This document shows, one piece after another, positions 9,068 to 16,769 of a stretch of 64,000 nucleotides of DNA. The DNA comes from Thermincola carboxydiphila (GTDB taxonomy: Bacteria; Bacillota; Thermincolia; Thermincolales; UBA2595): positions 242,878 through 306,877 of the forward strand of contig JAENZX010000003.1 of the NCBI GenBank assembly GCA_016841045.1, written 5' to 3'. Position numbers and translations under genes: made by a program. The notes beneath the pieces are model-generated. The model ran no database searches. It saw only the letters and a program-made list of their open reading frames with translations, and was not told the DNA's origin. Numbering within the stretch: the first letter of the stretch is position 1; each line of letters opens with the position of its first letter.

Positions 9068-11077
9068 GTGGGGCTGCATAGTATTTTAAATAGCAATGAT
9101 AATTCGGTGATTGTTAGGGAAAATATCCAAAAGTTAATTTACCTGTTATTGGCAGACCGGATTTTAAATTCTAGGAAGATTTTTAACGACCTCCATTGTG
9201 AAGTAAATCTTACCGAGGTGATAAACAGAAATTCCGAATTAATTTCAGTGTTCCCAGAATTCTTTGAAGATTTACAGGTTGAGAACTTAACAAATCAAAT
9301 GTTATTATCTGAAATAAATAGTTTTTTAACCGAGGCATCTTCAGAACTTCTTCATATTCCAGGACGGGTACATGAAATGATGCTTTCAAAAAGTGTTTCC
9401 GCTGAAAGAAAAAAGCAGGGTTCCTATTATACCCCACCATATATAATTAAATATATGTTTGATATGTCTCTAGACTATTTAATGCCTAATAACAAGTTTC
9501 AGTTTCATAACCTCAAGATACTTGACCCAGCTTGCGGCGGAGCATCCTTTTTAATCGAATTTCTACATAAGCTTATAGACAGCGGTGTTCCAGCTCAAGC
9601 CGCTATTGAATCCATATATGGGATTGATATTGACCATCAGGCTGTATTAACATCTATCTTTGCCCTAACCCTTGCAGTCAAAGCTAAAGCACCATGTGTT
9701 GAAAGCCTTCAATATATTAAACAGTTGTGGATGTCGCAAATCAAAAAGGGCAATGCCCTCTGTAAAATAGGAGGAAACATCAGTGAGGGTATTGACTGGC
9801 CAAAGTGTTATCCCTCTGTCTTTAAGAATAATGGAAGAGAACCTGGTTTTGATATAATTATCGGTAATCCTCCATATGTCTCCAATAAACTTATTCCAAC
9901 CATGCTCAAAAAATATTACAGGGATAATTACCGGACGGCATCAGGTCAGTACGACCTATCCGTCCTCTTCATTGAGCAGGGTATGGACTTGCTCAAAAAA
10001 GATGGTGTATTAAGCTATATTACTTCAAATAAGTTCATGGCGGCTGACTATGGTTTGAACCTACGCCAACAACTGGTCAACTCTTGCGAAATATGCGAAA
10101 TTGTTGACGTTTCTACTCTCAAAAGCTTTAAAAACACCTCAGTTTATCCAGTAATTATATGCGCCAAAAAGTCTACCCCATGTCAAGAAAGCATTACGAG
10201 GATCTTCAGTATATCTTCATGGGAAGAACTAAAAAACGCTAATCCTGTTCTGGCAGGACGTAACTTGTTTAAGGGAAACAGCAGTTTTATTATAACAACC
10301 CGACTAAATAGCGATGTTTTACCAATAATCAGAAAGATTGAGGACGCCGGTCACAGAATCCCGTCTGATAGTATACACTGTGGGATTGCTCGTTCCGGTT
10401 TTAGCCGATGGGTGAAAAAAGAAGATCAAATTCCCATCAACGAAAAGAGCAATTATCACCCTTTTATTCAGGCAGGCCATATCAACAGATATAGTATTGA
10501 CTCAGATGTTTTTATAGATTTAACCTGTTTTAGCTCCCAAAAATGGTTATCTATCAAGGGACCTAAACTAGTATTCCCAGGAATAGCCAAATACTTGACT
10601 GCGGCAATCGACTTTGAAGAACGGCTTGTTGGCAGGGTGTATTTTATTTGTCAGGGTGACACAGACTATGACCTGTATTATCTGGCAGTTCTTTTTAATT
10701 CTTACGTCCTAAATCTCTATTACAGCATTCTTTACTGGTCAGTTCACCTTCAGGGGGGATATCTGCGGTTTAACAGCACTTATCTGGCCAATCTGCCAAT
10801 TATACCAATTTCGACTATCCTTAATGCAGAATTAATAAATTCTATAAAAGATATTGGCACCGAACTAGCTTCAGGTCATCTTACAGATAATATGTTTTGT
10901 GAAAAACAGTGTCTAGCCAATGCCCTGACATTTGAACTATACGGAATTTCTGCTGATCAGGCACAGTTAGTAATGAATTTTCTTTGCGTACCTGAAAATA
11001 TTAGGGACAAAGTTTTATCAATTTTAATAAATCGTTATATAGAAAGCCCAAAATTAAATTTAGAGGGGGTATTGTGA
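9068..11077 (+). CDS. Solitary N6-adenine DNA methyltransferase (Eco57I/TaqI-like)
   Basis: 669 aa. SAM-binding motif I DPACGGASFL lies near residue 152 and the catalytic motif IV NPPYVSNK near 265, which define a gamma-type N6-adenine methyltransferase. A C-terminal region (~400-650) resembles TaqI-like specificity domains. No PD-(D/E)xK nuclease motif is evident in the ~110-residue N-terminus, so it is probably methylation-only. The GTG start at 9068 follows GGGGGA; an upstream TTG at 9014 lacks a ribosome site. No restriction gene adjoins it. The ribosome site for nudF lies within its end and the genes overlap by one base, so it is cotranscribed with a housekeeping gene rather than sitting in a typical restriction island. 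Confidence 0.85.
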   Translation: MGLHSILNSNDNSVIVRENIQKLIYLLLADRILNSRKIFNDLHCEVNLTEVINRNSELISVFPEFFEDLQVENLTNQMLLSEINSFLTEASSELLHIPGRVHEMMLSKSVSAERKKQGSYYTPPYIIKYMFDMSLDYLMPNNKFQFHNLKILDPACGGASFLIEFLHKLIDSGVPAQAAIESIYGIDIDHQAVLTSIFALTLAVKAKAPCVESLQYIKQLWMSQIKKGNALCKIGGNISEGIDWPKCYPSVFKNNGREPGFDIIIGNPPYVSNKLIPTMLKKYYRDNYRTASGQYDLSVLFIEQGMDLLKKDGVLSYITSNKFMAADYGLNLRQQLVNSCEICEIVDVSTLKSFKNTSVYPVIICAKKSTPCQESITRIFSISSWEELKNANPVLAGRNLFKGNSSFIITTRLNSDVLPIIRKIEDAGHRIPSDSIHCGIARSGFSRWVKKEDQIPINEKSNYHPFIQAGHINRYSIDSDVFIDLTCFSSQKWLSIKGPKLVFPGIAKYLTAAIDFEERLVGRVYFICQGDTDYDLYYLAVLFNSYVLNLYYSILYWSVHLQGGYLRFNSTYLANLPIIPISTILNAELINSIKDIGTELASGHLTDNMFCEKQCLANALTFELYGISADQAQLVMNFLCVPENIRDKVLSILINRYIESPKLNLEGVL

Positions 11078-11616
11078 TGAAGGAAAAGACCATTGACAGC
11101 ACAGGGGTTTTTAATGGAAAGTTTATTAACCTAAAGGTAGATAGAGTAGAATTACCGGATGGAAAAGAATCCAGCAGGGAAGTGGTCTTTCATCCAGGAG
11201 CCGCAGTAGTTGCTGCTCTCACAGAACAAAATGAAATTGTGTTAATTAGGCAGTTTAGGTATGCTGTCGGCGAAGTTCTTTGGGAATTACCCGCAGGTAA
11301 ACTGGAAAAAGATGAAGACCCTCTGGAATGTGCTAAACGCGAACTGGCAGAAGAAACAGGCTTCGGTGCCAGAGAATGGCAGTGTCTATCGGTATTTTTT
11401 ACAACTCCCGGTTTTAGTAATGAGGTATTGTATTTATACCTAGCTTCAGACCTTTACCAGGATCAACGTGAAGCTGATAGTGAGGAATTTATCGAACTTC
11501 ATAAAATTCCTTATTCTAAAGCCCTATCCATGGTAATGTCAGGAGAGATAAAAGATGCCAAGACAATTATCGGAATACTATTAACCAGACAAGCAAATCA
11601 AATTATCGTGTCTTAA
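11077..11616 (+). CDS. nudF: NudF-type ADP-ribose pyrophosphatase
   Basis: 179 aa. A complete Nudix box runs from G74 (GKLEKDEDP...REL.EETGF), and the preceding ELPAGK segment is typical of ADP-ribose pyrophosphatases, which hydrolyse ADP-ribose to AMP and ribose-5-phosphate in the cytosol. The ATG at 11077 overlaps the stop of the methyltransferase by one base (a GTG at 11074 is also possible); GAGGGGG at 11063-11069 is the ribosome site. A rho-independent terminator follows directly. Confidence 0.9.
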   Translation: MKEKTIDSTGVFNGKFINLKVDRVELPDGKESSREVVFHPGAAVVAALTEQNEIVLIRQFRYAVGEVLWELPAGKLEKDEDPLECAKRELAEETGFGAREWQCLSVFFTTPGFSNEVLYLYLASDLYQDQREADSEEFIELHKIPYSKALSMVMSGEIKDAKTIIGILLTRQANQIIVS

Positions 11617-11620
11617 TAAA

Positions 11621-11647
11621 AAAAGGGGCTCAAGCTGAGCTCCTTTT
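11621..11647 (+). terminator. Rho-independent terminator after nudF
   Basis: AAAAGGGGCTCA pairs with TGAGCTCCTTTT around AGC with one G-T wobble. It also lies just beyond the stop of the minus-strand DUF1858 gene and can serve both. Confidence 0.8.
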
Positions 11648-11660
11648 GAGTTTATGATCC

Positions 11661-11855
11661 TTATTGGTTTTCGAGTTCTTTTAAATCTTTTAATAACGCG
11701 TCAAGGTTAATTCCGTGAACTTGAGCAGCCTGCCCAAGACTTTCGTATGCAACCCCGCCTCAACCAAGGCACTTGAGACCATATTTGGCGAAGACGCTTA
11801 ATGACTTGGGATACTTAGTGAGCACCTCTAAAATTACAGTGCTTTCTGTTATCAT
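11661..11855 (-). CDS. DUF1858-family redox protein with in-frame TGA, probable selenoprotein (CxxU)
   Basis: A 64-aa reading frame is interrupted by one TGA at codon 32 (11762-11760). Read through, it is a full DUF1858 / hybrid-cluster-associated redox-disulfide domain: MITESTVILEVLTKYP at the start, then YGLKCLG-U-GGVAYES, then QVHGINLDALLKDL. In this family the second redox cysteine stands exactly where the TGA lies, giving C29-x2-U32. Start ATG is preceded by GGAGGAG, the frame ends in TAA, and a hairpin fitting bacterial SECIS rules begins 21 bases after the TGA. The adjacent genes are nudF (convergent) and a SASP gene (same strand). Alternatives are a nonsense mutation or a base-call error. 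Selenium insertion machinery would have to lie elsewhere in the genome. Confidence 0.75.
11720..11738 (-). promoter_or_regulatory. SECIS-like hairpin downstream of the in-frame TGA
   Basis: On the minus strand CUUGGGCA pairs with UGCUCAAG (eight pairs including one G-U) around the loop GGC. The loop starts 29 bases after the TGA and has G in its first two positions, matching the usual bacterial SECIS geometry. It is inside the coding sequence, as expected for bacteria. Confidence 0.6.
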
Positions 11856-11920
11856 GTTCTCTCCTCCAATCCTGATGAAAATGTTTTATGGATATTTTGT
11901 TTTGATTAATATTACTTATA

Positions 11921-11945
11921 CCAGGAGGGGGTAAATTCCTCCTGG
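11921..11945 (-). terminator. Hairpin after the SASP gene
   Basis: CCAGGAGG (11921-11928) pairs with CCTCCTGG (11938-11945), 16 bases beyond the SASP stop on the minus strand. Confidence 0.65.
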
Positions 11946-11960
11946 CAGGTGCAAATTTTT

Positions 11961-12152
11961 TTAGGAATTTTGCTGGTTAGTGGACTGGGCCATCATTCGT
12001 TCCGCTTTTTCGATTGCTAGCCGAACAAGGTTACCGCAGTTTCTAGAGGAAACCTCACCCCATCCTTCCTGTTGTACGGTATCTAAGACGCCAAGCTCCT
12101 TCGCAAGTTCATACTTGAGAGAATCAGACATAATTCCACGTCTTCTTGACAT
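11961..12152 (-). CDS. Alpha/beta-type small acid-soluble spore protein
   Basis: 63 aa. The two signature blocks of alpha/beta SASPs are present in order: LKYELAKELGV and GWGEVSSRNCGNLVRLAIEKAE. These proteins coat DNA in the spore core, protect it, and are degraded at germination by the Gpr protease. The start at 12152 lies after AGGAGGT. It is a direct marker that the host makes endospores. The MSRRRGIMSD N-terminus is typical. It is expected to be under forespore (SigG) control, though no promoter was assigned with confidence. Confidence 0.93.
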   Translation of the reverse strand: MSRRRGIMSDSLKYELAKELGVLDTVQQEGWGEVSSRNCGNLVRLAIEKAERMMAQSTNQQNS

Positions 12153-12285
12153 CTATAACCTCCTATTTATTTATTGCACCAGTTTTATTTTCTGTGAAAA
12201 TAATAATATTTATACGAAGTAATAATTATAAGTTTCCCCAGCTATGGTTATAATATTTTCGATAATACTTAAAGGAGGATTTTAT

Positions 12286-12417
12286 GTGAATAAACTAAAT
12301 GAGATGGATATTGCCAATCTTGATAAAAAAGAAATTAGTCAACTCGAACAGTATGAGAAAGATTTCAACCAACTGCACGAGGGTGAGGAAATTTATCTCT
12401 TGGCATTAAAAAAATAG
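12286..12417 (+). CDS. Small 43-aa acidic protein
   Basis: A GTG start seven bases after AAAGGAGG opens a 43-aa frame (MNKLNEMDIANLDKKEISQL at the start) that ends just before a clear terminator. The protein is hydrophilic, Glu/Lys/Leu-rich and likely helical, ending EEIYLLALKK. It has no recognised domain. The strong ribosome site plus dedicated terminator make a real gene likely. Function is unknown. Confidence 0.6.
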   Translation: MNKLNEMDIANLDKKEISQLEQYEKDFNQLHEGEEIYLLALKK

Positions 12418-12427
12418 GCATACACTG

Positions 12428-12454
12428 AAACTGGACCACAGGGTCCAGTTTTTT
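12428..12454 (+). terminator. Rho-independent terminator after the 43-aa gene
   Basis: AAACTGGACC pairs with GGTCCAGTTT around ACAG, followed by TTT. Confidence 0.85.
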
Positions 12455-12463
12455 AATGTAATT

Positions 12464-12508
12464 GAATACTTTCCTTAAGAATACTTTCCTTAAGAATATT
12501 TTCCTTTA
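12464..12508. repeat. Three tandem 15-bp repeats upstream of the ferredoxin gene
   Basis: GAATACTTTCCTTAA occurs twice exactly (12464-12478, 12479-12493), then a diverged copy GAATATTTTCCTTTA (12494-12508). It ends 45 bases before the ferredoxin start and may overlap its promoter. Confidence 0.85.
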
Positions 12509-12552
12509 TATAGAATAGATTTATCTTAAGTTTATAAGTTGGAGGTGCACAT

Positions 12553-12732
12553 ATGCCACCGAAAATTGATGAAGAAAAGTGTGAAGGATGTGGTAATTGT
12601 GTAGATTACTGCCCAGGAGACGTATTTGAACTTAAAGATGACAAGGCTAAAGTTGTTAGGGAAAATGATTGTCTGGATTGTGGTTCGTGTGCAGAAGAAT
12701 GTCCCACTCAGGCGATAACATTTGATGAGTAA
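12553..12732 (+). CDS. 2[4Fe-4S] ferredoxin
   Basis: 59 aa with two complete cluster motifs, CEGCGNCVDYCP and CLDCGSCAEECP, so it carries two [4Fe-4S] clusters and acts as a low-potential electron carrier in the cytosol. ATG at 12553 follows GGAGGT at 12541-12546. It is monocistronic, with tandem repeats upstream and a rho-independent terminator at its stop codon. The exact redox partner cannot be told. Confidence 0.93.
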   Translation: MPPKIDEEKCEGCGNCVDYCPGDVFELKDDKAKVVRENDCLDCGSCAEECPTQAITFDE

Positions 12733-12760
12733 AAAAAAGCAGGTCATGCCTGCTTTTTTT
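12732..12760 (+). terminator. Rho-independent terminator after ferredoxin
   Basis: AGCAGG (12738-12743) pairs with CCTGCT (12749-12754), flanked by A-rich and T7 tracts, so it can work on both strands and also serves the minus-strand minC. Confidence 0.85.
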
Positions 12761-12799
12761 CTTGTTCATTTTCTTTTTTAAGAATTATTTTATTTAAAT

Positions 12800-13525
12800 T
12801 TATTTTAGTCCATGAGTTAGATAGGGATCAATTAACATTTGACCTTCCCGTATCCGGGCAATTTCCGGATATCTACTGGCACTGTTGTTTTCAGGTGGGC
12901 GACTAATGACTGAACCTATTCTAAGCTGTATGGGATTAAGCTTGTATGCCATAATTATAGCATCATTATTTCCGTTTGCCCCAGCATGAACAACACCGCG
13001 AAGACTGCCCATTACAACGATATCACCATTGGCAGTGACTTCTGAACCTGGGTTAATATCTCCAAACACAAAAACATTTCCGTCAAATTTTATTCTTTGG
13101 CCGGACCGGAGGCTTTTGTTTACAAAAAGACATGGTTTTTTATCACTTTCCAAAACACCAACCGTTGGAATTGACGGGGACGCTTCCCTCATCAGTGGCC
13201 TTACTTTATCAGACATGGCTTTTTCACGGAGAATTTCAGGTGTTTTGGATATGTGTTCTTTCGCCGGTACTTGACTCGGCCAAGCAATTCCGTTATCGAC
13301 GATCAATCCGTGTTGACAGCAAATTGCCTCCAATTCTTTTGTGTTTTCATCAGTTAAATTATGCTTACCGAGATGAAAAGTAAATTTAGCACCTTTAAAA
13401 AAACCTCTGGACGACTCTATTTTTGTTTTGAGTGTGTTCTTTAACTCCTCAAAATCCTTATTAGGGTCAATCATTATTACAAGGCCATTTTTAGTACCCT
13501 TAATGTTGATTACGTCTGCGCTCAT
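12800..13525 (-). CDS. minC: Septum site-determining protein MinC
   Basis: 241 aa. An N-terminal alpha/beta domain (1-~110) is joined by a linker to the right-handed beta-helical C-terminal domain with the MinC hallmarks LRSGQRIKFDGNVFVFGDINPGSEVTANGDI in order and GSLRGVVHAGA. MinC blocks FtsZ polymerisation away from mid-cell when recruited by MinD. Here minC stands alone, convergent with ferredoxin; minD is not in the window and the usual mreBCD/minCD setting is absent. The start at 13525 is an ATG; the ribosome site is GGGAGG. Confidence 0.85.
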   Translation of the reverse strand: MSADVINIKGTKNGLVIMIDPNKDFEELKNTLKTKIESSRGFFKGAKFTFHLGKHNLTDENTKELEAICCQHGLIVDNGIAWPSQVPAKEHISKTPEILREKAMSDKVRPLMREASPSIPTVGVLESDKKPCLFVNKSLRSGQRIKFDGNVFVFGDINPGSEVTANGDIVVMGSLRGVVHAGANGNNDAIIMAYKLNPIQLRIGSVISRPPENNSASRYPEIARIREGQMLIDPYLTHGLK

Positions 13526-13707
13526 TTTTTCCTCCCAAACCCAAAAGTATTATATTTCTTCGACTAATCGACATAATTTTCCTCTATCCAACATCATTTT
13601 TTTAGATTTTTGATTCTGAAAAATTGATTGTGACTAAAAAAAAGTTCAATGTTTAAAATAAGTGTGATATTATTTTATTTAAAAGAAAATTATTGCAGAG
13701 GAATATT

Positions 13708-13995
13708 ATGTCAAAAAAAAGCCTGTTAAAAGCTGACAAGTATTTTACAATAACGTTTCCCACAACACATAATGCCCTTCACGCAGAAAAAGTGCTGGAT
13801 GAATGCGGTGTATCATTTTTAGTTGTTCCTACTCCTAGAGAAATCTCAGCCGGATGCGGTCTTTCAATTCGTTTTTTTGAGGATTCGCTATTTCTCATTC
13901 TGGAAAAGTTTCATTCTGGTGGTATTGTTTTCTCAAATTTATACAATGTAGAGAACGGACAATTTAAAAAAGTCCCGCCAAATCTTAAGGGATGA
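13708..13995 (+). CDS. DUF3343 putative Se/S carrier-like protein
   Basis: 95 aa. The family signature is a thymine-synthase-like small fold with FPTTHNALHAEKVL and PTPREISAGCGLSIRF; conserved C50 (and C33) are candidate redox or chalcogen-carrying residues. Pfam describes this family as putative Se/S carrier protein-like; the function is unproven. ATG at 13708 follows GAGGA; a TTG at 13693 would overlap the ribosome site. It is about 1.9 kb from the candidate selenoprotein gene, and may be linked to selenium or sulfur trafficking by inference only. Confidence 0.8.
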   Translation: MSKKSLLKADKYFTITFPTTHNALHAEKVLDECGVSFLVVPTPREISAGCGLSIRFFEDSLFLILEKFHSGGIVFSNLYNVENGQFKKVPPNLKG

Positions 13996-14039
13996 ATGTG
14001 CACTTAGATTTTATACGGAAATAAACGGTGGTGATAAAA

Positions 14040-14717
14040 ATGAAACAACCGGTTCTTGTTGTGGATGATGATCCGCATATTTGCGAACTGGTAAAAATGT
14101 ATCTGGAAGACGAATTTGAGGTAGACGTGGAGCATAATGGTGGTCAGGTCATTAACCGGATAAAGGATACAAATCCGGTTATTGTCATTCTTGATGTAAT
14201 GCTTCCAGGCAAAAACGGCTTGGACTTATGTAAGGAGATACGTGGTATTAGCAGTATCCCTATCATTATGCTGACTGCTAAGGGTGAAGAAACAGATAAG
14301 CTTCTCGGACTTGAACTCGGAGCAGATGATTACATAACAAAACCCTTTAGTCCAAAGGAAGTTGCGGCCAGAGTAAAGGCTGTTCTCAGAAGGACCCAAT
14401 CCGTTGATAACAACGAAAATATTATTAGGTTTCCCGGAATCATTCTGGACGGCAGCACTTACCAAGTCAGGATAAACAACGAAATAGCTGCACTTACCTC
14501 GAAAGAATTTGAACTCTTATGGCTGCTGGCCTCAAATGCCGGTAGAGTTTTTTCCAGAGACAAATTGCTTGATGCTATTTGGGGTTTTGACTTTATAGGT
14601 GACACCAGGGCAGTAGATTCTTCAATAAAGAGAATCCGAAAAAAGTTGGAAGCGGCAGATGGACCTGATAATTTTATTCACACAGTATGGGGAGTAGGCT
14701 ATAAATTTGAGGTCTAA
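14040..14717 (+). CDS. OmpR/PhoB-family response regulator
   Basis: 225 aa. Receiver domain with acidic pocket VVDDDPH, phosphoacceptor in ILDVMLPG and lysine in TKPFSP, then a winged-helix DNA-binding domain (LTSKEFELLWLLASN, RVFSRDKLLDAIWG, VDSSIKRIRKKLE, VWGVGYKF). The likely start is ATG 14040 after GGTGGTGAT; a GTG at 14028 overlaps that site. The partner histidine kinase begins 14 bases after its stop, so the two form a two-component operon. The signal is unknown. Confidence 0.92.
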   Translation: MKQPVLVVDDDPHICELVKMYLEDEFEVDVEHNGGQVINRIKDTNPVIVILDVMLPGKNGLDLCKEIRGISSIPIIMLTAKGEETDKLLGLELGADDYITKPFSPKEVAARVKAVLRRTQSVDNNENIIRFPGIILDGSTYQVRINNEIAALTSKEFELLWLLASNAGRVFSRDKLLDAIWGFDFIGDTRAVDSSIKRIRKKLEAADGPDNFIHTVWGVGYKFEV

Positions 14718-14731
14718 ACCAACTGAGAGGG

Positions 14732-16159
14732 ATGAGTGTCATGAGGGTTAGACTCTTCATAAAAATGATAGTCCTGTACTTTTGCATCGTTATTTCTACT
14801 TTAACTATGCTCGGGGTATTGCTTTCGTTTTTAATAAATAACTATTTTTTATTTAACAAACAGATGGAGATGATTACCAAGGCCTCCAACATTTCTAACC
14901 TTGTTAAACCTTATTTGATTGATAACAGATATCCAGGAACCGTCGTTTCATTGTTAAACGGTGCAGAAAAAAACCTTGGAACTGAGATCTGGATCATTGA
15001 CCCAACAGGAAGAACTGTTGCTGCTGCATCCAAAGCTAGAGAGCATGAAGGGGATTTTATCGACGCACGGGATATCAAAGCGATGAATAGTGGTAAGACA
15101 AGCGTTAGAAAAGGGAAATCGAAATTATTTGATGAAACAGCTCTTTGGGTGGTTACACCAATAGAGCACAACAACAAAATAATTGGCGGTACAATCATGT
15201 TTTCGCCTATTATCGGTATTACTCAAACCACAGAAAAGGTAAGAAATCTGTTTATCTACTCAGCGCTGGTTTCTACAATTTTTGCCACCATTGTGGTACA
15301 TTTTATGGCCAAATATGTCACCAGCCCGTTGAGGGAAATTAACAAGTTATCCAAGCACCTGGCAAAAGGAGACTTTTCAAAAAGGGTTAGAGTTCCCCAA
15401 AACGATGAAATTGGTGACCTTGCAGAGGCATTTAACCATATGGCGTCACAGATCGAAAAACAGGAAAAACTACGCAGAGATTTTGTGGCAGACGTATCGC
15501 ATGAACTCAGAAGCCCGCTGTCTAATATACAAGGTTTTATCGAAGCAATGATAGATAGAAAAGATAAAACACCAGAGGACCGTGCCAGGTATTTGAACAT
15601 AATTCACAAGGAAACCATCAGGCTGTCAAGACTGGTTAATGAACTGCTTTATTTATCGAGGATTGAATCTGGCCCCCCCGAAACAGGGACTGCGCCCGTT
15701 AACCTTATTAATGTAATTGAACACTCAATCCAAAAATTCAAACCATCTGCTGAAGAAAAAAATCAAAATATACAATTAGCAAATCTTCCTGATGACGAGA
15801 TATTCGTAAACGGCAACTATGACAGACTGGAACAGGTGATCACAAACCTATTGGATAATGCCAATCGTTATTCACCGATAAACAGTGACATCACGATCAC
15901 TGTTGAAAAATCAGACGACACTGTTGTAGTGTTGGTTAAAGACATGGGAGAAGGTATACCAGCAGAAGAGCTGCCCCTGATTTGGGAGAGATTTTATAAG
16001 GTAGATAAAGCACGAAACCGCCAACATGGAGGCACAGGTCTTGGGCTTGCTATTGTTCGACAAATAATAGAATCCCATTGTGGTACAGTTAAAGTGGACA
16101 GCAAAATTGGAAACGGAACACAAATCGGTTTCGTTCTGCCCCTTTATAACCCGGCATAA
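14732..16159 (+). CDS. Membrane sensor histidine kinase
   Basis: 475 aa. Two transmembrane helices (~8-30 and ~170-192) flank an extracytoplasmic sensor region with a cache-like look, then HAMP (~190-240), HisKA with the phosphoacceptor in DVSHELRSPLSNIQG (~H255), and the ATPase domain with N box NLLDNANRYSP, G1 DMGEGIP and G2 GTGLGLAI. It phosphorylates the regulator encoded just upstream. ATG 14732 and 14741 are both possible starts after GAGAGGG. The next gene, a GerD-like lipoprotein, follows after 63 bases. Confidence 0.92.
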   Translation: MSVMRVRLFIKMIVLYFCIVISTLTMLGVLLSFLINNYFLFNKQMEMITKASNISNLVKPYLIDNRYPGTVVSLLNGAEKNLGTEIWIIDPTGRTVAAASKAREHEGDFIDARDIKAMNSGKTSVRKGKSKLFDETALWVVTPIEHNNKIIGGTIMFSPIIGITQTTEKVRNLFIYSALVSTIFATIVVHFMAKYVTSPLREINKLSKHLAKGDFSKRVRVPQNDEIGDLAEAFNHMASQIEKQEKLRRDFVADVSHELRSPLSNIQGFIEAMIDRKDKTPEDRARYLNIIHKETIRLSRLVNELLYLSRIESGPPETGTAPVNLINVIEHSIQKFKPSAEEKNQNIQLANLPDDEIFVNGNYDRLEQVITNLLDNANRYSPINSDITITVEKSDDTVVVLVKDMGEGIPAEELPLIWERFYKVDKARNRQHGGTGLGLAIVRQIIESHCGTVKVDSKIGNGTQIGFVLPLYNPA

Positions 16160-16222
16160 GAATAAAACTCCTTATTTAGCGGAAATCTAAATATATTCTG
16201 TTAGGAAGGAGTAAAAGGACTA

Positions 16223-16753
16223 ATGCCAAAATTTATCAATTCAGCAATTTGTTTGATATTGACTGTTCTTTTATTGAATTTTTCTGGCTGCTCTTTTCAG
16301 GTTGGCGGTGGTGGGTCTCCTCAGAAAAAACCGGAGGTTAGTAACGAAGAGGTAAAAAAACAAGTCGAGGAACAAATGAAAAAGCCTGAGGTCCAAATGA
16401 CCATTGAAGATGCAGCAAAGACCCAAAGACTGGAGGATTTGCTGTTAACTCCAGAAGCGGACAAACTTATACAAGAAAAGTTAGCTGAAAACCTTAGTAC
16501 ACCAAAAGTCAGCACCCAGTTAAATAAGGAACTGACAAAAGCGTTGGCCACTCCTGAAATTCAAAAAGAGCTTCAGGAACACATTAAGAAGGCCATGGAA
16601 ACTCCAGGGATGTCACAAGCCATTAGTTCTTCTGTTCAACAGGCGCTTATGAAAATTATCCAGGGCGGTAGTCAAGGGGGAGAAGGCGGTGGACAGAGCG
16701 GCGAGAGTGGTGGTCAAGGCGCTAGTGCGGAAGGATCTGCAGGCGGGCAATAG
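16223..16753 (+). CDS. GerD-like helical lipoprotein
   Basis: 176 aa. Lipobox FSGC near residue 23, then an amphipathic helical region with recurring 'tP-e-x-x-l' units (LLTPEADKLIQEKLAE, LSTPKVSTQLNKELTKALATPEIQKEL split over ~20-residue steps), ending in a Gly/Gln/Ser-rich tail. This layout resembles GerD, the spore inner-membrane lipoprotein that clusters germinant receptors, but the primary-sequence match is loose. The Gly-rich C-terminus (GGSQGGEGGG) is likely disordered. It may be cotranscribed with the upstream two-component pair. Confidence 0.55.
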   Translation: MPKFINSAICLILTVLLLNFSGCSFQVGGGGSPQKKPEVSNEEVKKQVEEQMKKPEVQMTIEDAAKTQRLEDLLLTPEADKLIQEKLAENLSTPKVSTQLNKELTKALATPEIQKELQEHIKKAMETPGMSQAISSSVQQALMKIIQGGSQGGEGGGQSGESGGQGASAEGSAGGQ

Positions 16754-16769
16754 TCACCCGCCTCTTTTT
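16741..16769. terminator. Bidirectional terminator between the GerD-like and iadA genes
   Basis: AGGCGGG pairs with CCCGCCT, with the TAG stop in the loop, followed by CTTTTT. The iadA stop on the other strand lies just beyond. Confidence 0.75.
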
